From NCBI GenBank assembly GCA_963695195.1, contig CAVOGE010000004.1, positions 62,001 through 126,000 on the forward strand: a stretch of 64,000 nucleotides of DNA. The letters are read 5' to 3'. The stretch is from CF-167 sp963695195. GTDB lineage: Bacteria; Chloroflexota; Limnocylindria; QHBO01. The notes beneath the pieces are model-generated. The model had not been told where the DNA came from. It searched no databases and worked only from the letters and a program-made list of their open reading frames with translations. The translations under genes were made by a program, and so were the position numbers. Position 1 is the first letter of the stretch, and every line of letters begins with the position of its first letter. Of this stretch, positions 52,289 to 58,582 are shown in pieces.

Positions 52289-53625
52289 GGTCCCCGCCCC
52301 TCCGCCGCGGCATCGAGCGCCGATCGGTGGCTGATCGCCAGGAGCAGGCCGATGACCACGAAACTGGCCAGCAGGCTCGACCCGCCGTAGCTGACGAACG
52401 GGAACGTGATCCCGGTCAGCGGGACCAGCTTCAGGTTGCCCGCCACGATGATCAGCGTCTGGAGGCCAATGCTGACGGTGAGGCCGACGGCGAGCATCGA
52501 ACTGAAGTCGTCGCGCGCCAGCATCGCGGTGCGCAGCCCGCGAAAGACCAGGACGAGTGCCAGCCCGAGAAGCGCCGTGGCACCGATCAGCCCAAGCTCC
52601 TCCGCGATCCCGGCAAAGATGAAGTCGGTCGGCAGCGCCGGGATCGGGAGCCGGCCGGAGACGCTCGGCAGCCCCTGGCCCAGCCCTTCGCCGAAGAGGC
52701 CGCCGCGGCCAAAGGCGTACAGCGCCTGGACCGTCTGGTAGCCCGCACCGCTCGGATCGACGAAGGGGTCGATCCAGTTATCCACCCGTACCCGGACATG
52801 GCCGAAGAGTTGATAGGCAACGAACGCCCCGGCGACGAAGAGCAGGATCCCCATCAGGACGTAGCTGCGCCGACCGGTCGCCACGAACAACATCGTCAGG
52901 AAGATGCCGAGGAAGAGCAGTGCCGTGCCGAGGTCGCGGCTGATCACCACGATCAACATGACCATCACGAAGATGGCCAGCATCGGCAGCAGGTACGGCA
53001 GAGGCGGAACCCTGATCGGTCCGAGCCGCATTGAGGCGCCGGCAAGCAGGGCACGCTTCTCCGCCAGATACCCGGCGATAAAAACGACGAGCACGATCTT
53101 GATCGCCTCGCCAGGCTGGAAACCGATCGGCCCGAGGTACAGCCAGAGCCGCGCACCGTTCACCTCGCGCCCGAACAGGAAGGTGAGCAGGAGGAGCAGT
53201 CCGCCGCCCAGCGCCCAGGTGTACTTGTAGTGGCGCAGGATCCCATCGTCTCGAAAGAGGACCGCCACCGCCACCATCGCCGTCATCCCAACGGCGAACC
53301 AGAGCAGCTGGGTCGTCGCCATCCCCATCTCGACACCGAACAGGTCCATCCCGAGTGCCGTCTGTGGCAGCCGGTTGAGCATGACGAAGCCCACCGATCC
53401 GATCGCTGCCGCCGCGGGCAGGAGCAGCTGGTCGCCACGGTTCCCGGCGAGTCGCAGAGCGAGATGACCACCAAGGGCGATGGCCACGTAGCCGATTGCC
53501 AGACCCATCGGCCCCGGATCAAGCGTGCCGGTCCTGGCGATATGGGTGACGGCAAAGCCGAGCGGCACCAGCAGCGCCAAGGGGAGCAGCATCTGCAGCT
53601 CCACGGGACGCCGGACGGCGCGCAT
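52285..53625 (-). CDS. FtsW/RodA/SpoVE-family (SEDS) peptidoglycan polymerase
   Basis: A ten-helix SEDS glycosyltransferase. Typical segments are VNGARLWLYLGPIGFQPGEAIKIVLVVFIAGYLA, MVMLIVVISRDLGTALLFLGIF (catalytic Asp), YAFGRGGLFGEGLGQG, FIFAGIAEELGLIGATALL, and TGITFPFVSYGGSSLLASF. By neighbourhood (fhaB upstream, pbpA downstream) it corresponds to actinobacterial RodA; sequence alone does not separate RodA from FtsW. The start overlaps the fhaB stop by one base (TGATG). Confidence 0.93.
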   Translation of the reverse strand: MRAVRRPVELQMLLPLALLVPLGFAVTHIARTGTLDPGPMGLAIGYVAIALGGHLALRLAGNRGDQLLLPAAAAIGSVGFVMLNRLPQTALGMDLFGVEMGMATTQLLWFAVGMTAMVAVAVLFRDDGILRHYKYTWALGGGLLLLLTFLFGREVNGARLWLYLGPIGFQPGEAIKIVLVVFIAGYLAEKRALLAGASMRLGPIRVPPLPYLLPMLAIFVMVMLIVVISRDLGTALLFLGIFLTMLFVATGRRSYVLMGILLFVAGAFVAYQLFGHVRVRVDNWIDPFVDPSGAGYQTVQALYAFGRGGLFGEGLGQGLPSVSGRLPIPALPTDFIFAGIAEELGLIGATALLGLALVLVFRGLRTAMLARDDFSSMLAVGLTVSIGLQTLIIVAGNLKLVPLTGITFPFVSYGGSSLLASFVVIGLLLAISHRSALDAAAEGRGP

Positions 53626-54068
53626 CAGCGCTCGAGCCGCATCCGGACCCGGCCAATCGTCAGCTCGTCACCGAACGACAGGGCGACCGGCCGCTCCACC
53701 CGATGGCCGTTGACGTAGGTCCCATTGGTGCTCCCAAGGTCCTCGATGAACCAGCTGCGGCCGCGGAAGGTGAGCATCGCGTGACTGCCACTCACGAAGT
53801 CGTCCTCGATGTACACCGTGCTGTTCACGTTGCGACCGATCGAATTGATCGGACCCAGGGCAATGTCGCGGCCGGCCACCGGCTCGTCGTTGGGCGACTC
53901 GACGACCGCGAGGCGCCCGATCCCCGACTGGCTTGCCTCCTGGGTCATCTCGGCACTCCGGAGGTCCCGAAGCAGCGAGCGAGCAAAGCCGAAGAGAAGG
54001 AGGTAGAGGACCGCCAGGAAGCCGAGCTGCATCGCGAGCAGCAGGACGCGCAGGATCTCGCCGGTCAT
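53625..54068 (-). CDS. fhaB: FhaB-like FHA-domain membrane protein
   Basis: A short membrane helix near the N-terminus (LLLAMQLGFLAVLYLLLFGF) is followed by an FHA domain: NSIGRNVNSTVYIEDDFVSGSHAMLTF, then SWFIEDLGSTNGTYVNGHRV. It holds all phosphothreonine-recognition residues (GR, SxxH, NG). In actinobacteria FhaB/FipA links Ser/Thr kinase signalling to the wall enzymes encoded with it. No kinase gene is in this cluster. ATG overlaps the fhaA stop (ATGA). Confidence 0.9.
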   Translation of the reverse strand: MTGEILRVLLLAMQLGFLAVLYLLLFGFARSLLRDLRSAEMTQEASQSGIGRLAVVESPNDEPVAGRDIALGPINSIGRNVNSTVYIEDDFVSGSHAMLTFRGRSWFIEDLGSTNGTYVNGHRVERPVALSFGDELTIGRVRMRLER

Positions 54069-54823
54069 CCACGCACCTGAAACTCGATCTGGGTCGCGCC
54101 GATCTGGATCAGGTCGCCCGGGCCGAGGGCGATCTCGCCCACCGGCTGGCCGTTGACCGTGGAACCGTTGCGGCTCCCAAGGTCGGCGAAGCTGTACGCC
54201 CCGTGCTGGAGTTTCAGCTGGCAGTGGTGCCGGCTTACCTGTGCGTCATCGACGATCACGTCGTTGTCGCTGGCTCTGCCGATCCCGATCAGCGCCGCCC
54301 CGAGGTCGAACTGCACCGGTGCGGTCCCCTCGGTTCGGACCAGGAGGTAGGCACGTGCCGCCGATCCGGGTGCCGCGACCTCGTGTCCGGGGCGCGTGAA
54401 GATGACCGTGTCTCCCGACGCCGGAGCGGGCCGCTTCAGTGTCACGCGCTCACCGGCGTCATCGGTGACGCTCGCGGCGACCCGGATATCCCCCCGAGGA
54501 ACCGCCGAATCAACCGTGATCTGCACCGTCGCGCGGGTGACCAGGTGGTACCGGGCTCGTCGGGCGCGCGCCATGACGCCGTGGGCCAGGTCGTCTTCGA
54601 GCGAAGCGCGGTACGACTCGAAGGTCGCGTAGTCGGCGGGGTTCAGGTGCACCTCGTAGCGATTCGGCACGATGACCCCCGCTTCGCCGAAGGTCTTGGT
54701 GGTGTCCATGGCGCGCTCGATGCGCTTCGCCAGCGAGACCGGCTGGAGCGATGCGCCGAGCCGTCCGGCCGGGGCCTCGAAGAGGCGCTCCAGGAACGCC
54801 TCGAGGCGCGAGAAGATGCCCAC
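54065..54823 (-). CDS. fhaA: FhaA-like protein: DUF3662 plus FHA domain
   Basis: Residues 1-120 form the DUF3662 domain (MGIFSRLEAFLERLFEAP, QPVSLAKRIERAMDT, VPNRYEVHLNPADYATF). After a linker, the C-terminal FHA domain reads ALIGIGRASDNDVIVDDAQVSRHHCQLKL, then YSFADLGSRNGSTVNGQPV. In mycobacteria FhaA binds phosphorylated MurJ and wall regulators. It is the first gene of the fhaA-fhaB-SEDS-pbpA operon. The GTG at 54823 has no Shine-Dalgarno, but TAGCAT sits 6 bases upstream, so the mRNA may be leaderless. Confidence 0.92.
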   Translation of the reverse strand: MGIFSRLEAFLERLFEAPAGRLGASLQPVSLAKRIERAMDTTKTFGEAGVIVPNRYEVHLNPADYATFESYRASLEDDLAHGVMARARRARYHLVTRATVQITVDSAVPRGDIRVAASVTDDAGERVTLKRPAPASGDTVIFTRPGHEVAAPGSAARAYLLVRTEGTAPVQFDLGAALIGIGRASDNDVIVDDAQVSRHHCQLKLQHGAYSFADLGSRNGSTVNGQPVGEIALGPGDLIQIGATQIEFQVRG

Positions 54824-54829
54824 CCGCCG

Positions 54830-54835
54830 ATGCTA
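54830..54835 (-). promoter_or_regulatory. -10 element TAGCAT for fhaA
   Basis: TAGCAT (54835-54830) lies 6 bases before the GTG at 54823 on the minus strand. No convincing -35 is present. This is the only candidate promoter for the fhaA-pbpA block. Confidence 0.35.
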
Positions 54836-54876
54836 GCACGGGCCACCGTCGATCCGGCCGACTTCGCATGAGGCGG

Positions 54877-54966
54877 GGTACCAACGGCGCCGAGCGCGGT
54901 ACCAATGTGCCTGTGGGGGTCCCGGGCGGCCGCTTTGTATACTTGGCGCCCCTGTACAGGTACCAG
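54877..54966 (+). repeat. Three GGTACCA direct repeats
   Basis: GGTACCAA at 54877-54884 and 54898-54905, 21 bases apart (two helical turns), and GGTACCAG at 54959-54966. A possible -10 TATACT lies between them at 54938-54943. The spacing suggests protein binding sites ahead of the zinc-ribbon gene at 54984. Confidence 0.5.
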
Positions 54967-54983
54967 GCTCAGCCGATATCACC

Positions 54984-55259
54984 ATGCCCGAAGCCCTGAC
55001 CGAATCCTTCTGCGAACGATGTGGGACTCGCTATGAGTTCGCCGCGCCGACCGAGCTCTCCACGATCGGTCGAACGCGCGGGCTGCTCAGCGGGCTGAAG
55101 AACTACATCCTCAGCCAGGATGCCCTCAGGCGACTCTGTCGGCGATGCCATGCGTTCGCAGGAACAGCTGCTGGCCGAGAAGCAGCTCGAAGCCTTCCAC
55201 GCCAGCTTCAGTTTCTGCATCGACTGTCGCCAGTACACCTGCCTGAACTGCTGGCATGA
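54984..55259 (+). pseudogene. Zinc-finger protein, N-terminal part before an apparent frameshift
   Basis: MPEALTESFCERCGTRYEFA gives the first zinc knuckle, then LSTIGRTRGLLSGLKNYILSQDA. After that the frame loses sense, and the family-typical continuation (GDSVGDAMRSQEQLLAEKQLEAFHASFSFCIDCRQYTC) is found one base over. A single extra base in the CCC at 55123-55125 explains it. The gene is probably 54984-56010 in the real chromosome or in a close relative. Confidence 0.7.
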
Positions 55260-56010
55260 GGATGCCGGCCGCTGCCAGAGCTGCGTTCCGATGCCAGGAG
55301 CTCCCACCCTCGAGGAGCGATTCGCGGCCGCCGCCGCGATCGGGTCACCCGAGTCGGGCGAGCAGGCCTCGACGATGCCGGACGCGTGGCCGGCCCTGGA
55401 TCTCGAGCCCGAGCCCGAGCCTGAGCCGACCCTCGTGGCCGAGGTCGAGCCCGAGCCTGAGCCGACCCTCGTGGCCGAGGTCGAGCCCGAGCCCGCGCCG
55501 ATCTTCGTGGCCGAGGTCGAGCCCGAGCCCGAGCCCGCGCCGATCTTCGTCGCCGAGGTCGAGCCCGAGCCGGTTTTCGTGGCCGAGGTCGAGCCCGAGC
55601 CGCTGGCCGAGCCGACGCAGATCCCGTATCGGCCGGTTCCGCCAATCGCTGACACATTCCTTCACCGGCCCGCCCCGGAGCCACCCAGCCAGCCCCTGGC
55701 CGCGGCGGCCGACAATGCCGAAACTGCCGCGCGCCGCGCCCAGCTGGACCTGCTGGGCCTGGGCGACCCGGGCCTCGGACCGGTGACGGCCACTCGCAAC
55801 GTCCTTCCATACCGCTCGAGTGGCGCGCCTGCCCCCGGCCCGCGGGCAGCCGGTACGTACGGCGGCGCGTTCTGGGATGCGTCTGCGCGGGAAGTCGCCG
55901 GCGTGGTGAGTGGGATCGGCGTGCGGACCTGCGCCAACTGCGAGCTGTCCCTGTCGGCCACGGCGCGCTTCTGCCGCCGCTGCGGGACACCGCAGGCGCA
56001 GTCCGCCTAG
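55120..56010 (+). CDS. Zinc-ribbon protein with Glu-Pro repeats (main part)
   Basis: The frame continues the protein starting at 54984. A Cys-rich block (FCIDCRQYTCLNCWHEDAGRCQSC) is followed by an acidic, Pro-rich linker of imperfect repeats (VEPEPEPTLVAE, VEPEPAPIFVAE and variants). A variable region follows, and a C-terminal zinc ribbon TCANCELSLSATARFCRRCGTP ends the protein. The EP-type linker is likely extended and rod-like, spacing the two zinc modules. The family is known from Chloroflexota but has no assigned function. The ATG at 55120 is internal to the natural protein. Its stop shares CTAG with the convergent FmdB gene. Confidence 0.75.
   Translation: MPSGDSVGDAMRSQEQLLAEKQLEAFHASFSFCIDCRQYTCLNCWHEDAGRCQSCVPMPGAPTLEERFAAAAAIGSPESGEQASTMPDAWPALDLEPEPEPEPTLVAEVEPEPEPTLVAEVEPEPAPIFVAEVEPEPEPAPIFVAEVEPEPVFVAEVEPEPLAEPTQIPYRPVPPIADTFLHRPAPEPPSQPLAAAADNAETAARRAQLDLLGLGDPGLGPVTATRNVLPYRSSGAPAPGPRAAGTYGGAFWDASAREVAGVVSGIGVRTCANCELSLSATARFCRRCGTPQAQSA
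55402..55611 (+). repeat. In-frame tandem repeat encoding Glu-Pro units
   Basis: Five to six imperfect copies of a 24-42 base unit beginning GTCGAGCCCGAGCC and ending TTCGTGGCCGAG (or CTCGTGGCCGAG). Lengths change in steps of 6 bases, which keeps the frame. Slippage at this site could vary the linker length between strains. Confidence 0.85.
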
Positions 56011-56330
56011 GGGCCGTCTCCCTTCGGCTTCGGCTGGCTGCTCGACGGTGGCGTGGCGGAACCGCCGGAGTCGCCTGAGGAAGCGCCGCTCGATCCTGTC
56101 TCCGGCGCGGCAGGCTGGGGCCGGCTCCCGGTTGGGACGGATGCGGACCCCGACGAGCGGGAGTCGGTCTTGTAGAAGCCGCTCCCCTTGAAGATGATCC
56201 CGGCCGCGTGCACGACGCGACGCAGCGATCCGCCACACGCAGGACAGGCGGTCGGTCCTTCCTCGAGCATCGAGTGGACCACTTCGGTGATGACGCCGCA
56301 GCTGCGGCACTGGTAGTCGTAGGTCGGCAC
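56007..56330 (-). CDS. FmdB-family zinc-ribbon regulatory protein
   Basis: The first 45 residues are the FmdB/CxxC_CxxC_SSSS domain: MPTYDYQCRSCGVITEV, then PTACPACGGSLRRVVHAAGIIFKGSGFYKTD. The C-terminal half is a low-complexity Ser/Gly/Pro tail. FmdB-like proteins are proposed regulators, but the role is not settled. Start GTG 56330. It converges with the Glu-Pro zinc-ribbon gene, sharing a CTAG stop. Confidence 0.92.
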   Translation of the reverse strand: MPTYDYQCRSCGVITEVVHSMLEEGPTACPACGGSLRRVVHAAGIIFKGSGFYKTDSRSSGSASVPTGSRPQPAAPETGSSGASSGDSGGSATPPSSSQPKPKGDGP

Positions 56331-56340
56331 GGCTCAATCA

Positions 56341-56405
56341 CTCCGCAGGTGGGCGGAGTCCTCGCAACGTCTGAAGATCACCCTGGGGCGGACCGGCCGG
56401 TCCGC
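56341..56405. repeat. Two hairpins between the FmdB and third CpaE-like genes
   Basis: CTCCGC-AGGTGG-GCGGAG (56341-56358) and the perfect 18-base palindrome GCGGACCGGCCGGTCCGC (56388-56405). They lie just after the end of the third CpaE-like gene (stop 56460, minus strand). No T-run follows, so they may be weak terminators or protein sites. The remaining part of this 129-base gap shows nothing else. Confidence 0.4.
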
Positions 56406-56459
56406 TCGCGCATGATGGCAGCCGGACAACCCTGGCGCAACGAACCGGCGGGGGCGAGG

Positions 56460-57653
56460 TCAGGCCTGGGAGGTGCGTACCCCGAAGGCGGAGAGCCAGG
56501 TACGGCGCGGAGCCGCGACCGGCATCTCGCCGGCTCCGGTCACGACGCGTGCCACCCGGTGCAGGTCGGTGCTGATCTTCTCCTTCGGGTAGCGCAGGAC
56601 GAGCGGCTTGCCCTCGTTTGCGGCGGCGACCGCCTTTGGTCCGTTGGAGACGACCGACGCGGCCACGGGCAGACCCAGGACCGACGAGATGTCGTTCTCG
56701 GATACGCCGTGGTTGGCGCGGTTGACGATCACCCGAACGGAGTCGCGGAGGCCGATCTCAGCGGCGAGCGAGAGGAACTGCGCGGCGTTGCGCAGCGGTC
56801 CGACCTCGGGAGTCACCACCAGCAGGATCTCGCTCGACACGGCGAGCATGGCCATCGTCCGATCGTCGTAGTTGGGGTGGTTGTCGATCACCACGTACGA
56901 GTAGTGAGACCGTGCCCACTTCACCGCTGTCAGCAGCAGGTCGACCCCCACCCGCTCCGAGTCGGCAGGCTCGTTGCCCCAGCTGAGCACGTGGACGCCG
57001 CTGGCAACGTGGGCCGATGTGATCGTCTCGAAGGCGGAATCGGTCCACTCATCGGCCCCGGAGTCGGCCAGGTCTGCGAGGCCCTTACGGTAGGGTGCGT
57101 CAAGGACCGAGGTCACATTGCCGACCCCGACGTCAGCGTCGAGGAGCAGTACGCTCGAACGCGTCTGCTCGCGCAGGGCAACGGCAAGGTTCACCGCGAC
57201 GGTCGTCTTCCCGACGCCGCCCTTGGGCGAGAAGAGGCTGACCACGTGTCCCTCGCCGACGGTGGTCTGCTCGGCCGATCCGCTCTGGGAGGCGGGACGG
57301 TGGCCCCCGCGGATCATGAGCGCCTGCAATCGATAGACCACGGCTTCGGCGGGAGTGGGCTTGAGGGCGTACTCGTCGCGGTTGCCGTGTCCGGATTCGT
57401 TGGCCGCCCACTCGGGCAACTCGTCGCCAATCAGCAGGATGGTGGGTACCGGTTGCTCACCGTGAAGCGCCGCGTAGACATTCTCGGCCTCTTCGGCATC
57501 GCAGTCGATGACGGCCAGCAGCGGCGCATGGTCGGCGCCGGCCGCCTGCGCGGCGGCGAGATCAGAGGAGACCTCGAACCCTGCGCTCTCGAGCGCGCCA
57601 CGGTATCGCCAGGCGTCATCTCCGACGGCAAGAAGGACGGTCGGTCGCTCCAC
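56460..57653 (-). CDS. CpaE/MinD-like ATPase with pseudo-receiver (paralogue 3)
   Basis: The N-terminal 110 residues have the length and spacing of a receiver (LLAVGDDAWRYRGALESAGFEV, PLLAVIDCDAEEAENVYAAL), but the phosphorylation residues are degenerate. The ATPase domain has a canonical deviant Walker A SPKGGVGKTTVAVNLAVAL, then LLLDADVGVGNVTSVLD, YVVIDNHPNYDD, VVTPEVGPLRNAAQFLSLA and IVNRANHG. Unlike the two other paralogues it keeps the P-loop Lys, so it should hydrolyse ATP. Start GTG 57653 has AAGGGA 5-6 bases upstream. It might serve the same pilus or polarity system; partners are not in view. Confidence 0.84.
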   Translation of the reverse strand: MERPTVLLAVGDDAWRYRGALESAGFEVSSDLAAAQAAGADHAPLLAVIDCDAEEAENVYAALHGEQPVPTILLIGDELPEWAANESGHGNRDEYALKPTPAEAVVYRLQALMIRGGHRPASQSGSAEQTTVGEGHVVSLFSPKGGVGKTTVAVNLAVALREQTRSSVLLLDADVGVGNVTSVLDAPYRKGLADLADSGADEWTDSAFETITSAHVASGVHVLSWGNEPADSERVGVDLLLTAVKWARSHYSYVVIDNHPNYDDRTMAMLAVSSEILLVVTPEVGPLRNAAQFLSLAAEIGLRDSVRVIVNRANHGVSENDISSVLGLPVAASVVSNGPKAVAAANEGKPLVLRYPKEKISTDLHRVARVVTGAGEMPVAAPRRTWLSAFGVRTSQA

Positions 57654-57764
57654 AGGTATCCCTTAGTGCGGTAGTGTGCGGTGACGAATGGCACCACTAT
57701 CCGGCCGACAGGGACCCATCGCAATGGGACTGGAGCCTATGGAAGGGTCGCCGAAGGTACCGGT

Positions 57765-58490
57765 TCAGCGTGTGGCCCGCATACCGCACTTCGGGCAGTA
57801 GAAGCTGCCCGGCCCGACCTCGAAGCCGCAGTGCTGGCAGACGGCGCCCCCGCGCTCTCCGATCGTGGGCACGCGCGCCGATGTCGACGCCGCGCCGAGC
57901 ACCAGTCCGGTGGCCAGCACCTGCTGGTAGAGCGAGGAGAGGAGTCGCTGACCGACCCGTTCGGTGTCTCCGCGCAGTCCCTTGCCGCCCCAGCCGACCA
58001 CCGCACGCACGATCAGGTCACCCGAGAGCTCGTCCCAGTGGCTGGCCAGCCCGCCGATGATCGCGCCATAGTCGGGATAGCCGTTGGTGAGGAGCTCACC
58101 GTGGAGAAGCGCGCAGACCAGGCCATCGACCGTCATGTCCACCGCGTCGGTTGACTCGAGCACAAACAGGGCGTGGCGACCGATCGGCCCCACGGCGCCG
58201 CGCGCAACGATCCACTGCTGCATCTCGTGCAGGCGTTCCGCGTTCGGGGACGCGCCCGAGTACTCGTGGCGCAACGCTTCCACGACTTCGACCGGACTCA
58301 TGGCAAGCGGCTCCACCACTGACACCAGGATCGTGGCAAGCGTCGGATTGGCGGCCAGCCGCAGCCCGTCGCTGGAACGCGCAAGGTAGTTGAGCTTCAG
58401 CGAGAACTGCTGAGCCGCGACCTCTTCCAGCGCCGGCGTTGGCGGCGGCGGCGGTGCGACCTCGGTCTTCTTGCGCCTCAGGAACGACAT
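57765..58490 (-). CDS. Zinc-ribbon protein of unknown function
   Basis: A Pro-rich start (MSFLRRKKTEVAPPPPPTP) leads to a helical domain of about 180 residues (LAANPTLATILVSVVEPLAMSPVEVVEALRHEY and VDMTVDGLVCALLHGELLTNGYPDYGAIIGGL) that I do not recognise. The C-terminal zinc ribbon is CQHCGFEVGPGSFYCPKCG. ATG 58490 has GGGGA 5 bases upstream, and a possible -10 TAGAAT lies about 25 bases before it. The third CpaE-like gene follows downstream after 111 bases in which I see nothing else. Confidence 0.78.
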   Translation of the reverse strand: MSFLRRKKTEVAPPPPPTPALEEVAAQQFSLKLNYLARSSDGLRLAANPTLATILVSVVEPLAMSPVEVVEALRHEYSGASPNAERLHEMQQWIVARGAVGPIGRHALFVLESTDAVDMTVDGLVCALLHGELLTNGYPDYGAIIGGLASHWDELSGDLIVRAVVGWGGKGLRGDTERVGQRLLSSLYQQVLATGLVLGAASTSARVPTIGERGGAVCQHCGFEVGPGSFYCPKCGMRATR

Positions 58491-58582
58491 GGAATCCCCT
58501 CAATGGACAGCCGGCCGATTCTACCAGCGTGTCAGCGCGTCTCTGCGATAGCCCGATCGGGCCCTACCCTCCACGGTGCCGA

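Noticed and set aside
55402..55611. Possible CRISPR-like array
   Set aside because: The repeats are in frame, variable in length and encode Glu-Pro units. There are no spacers and no cas genes.
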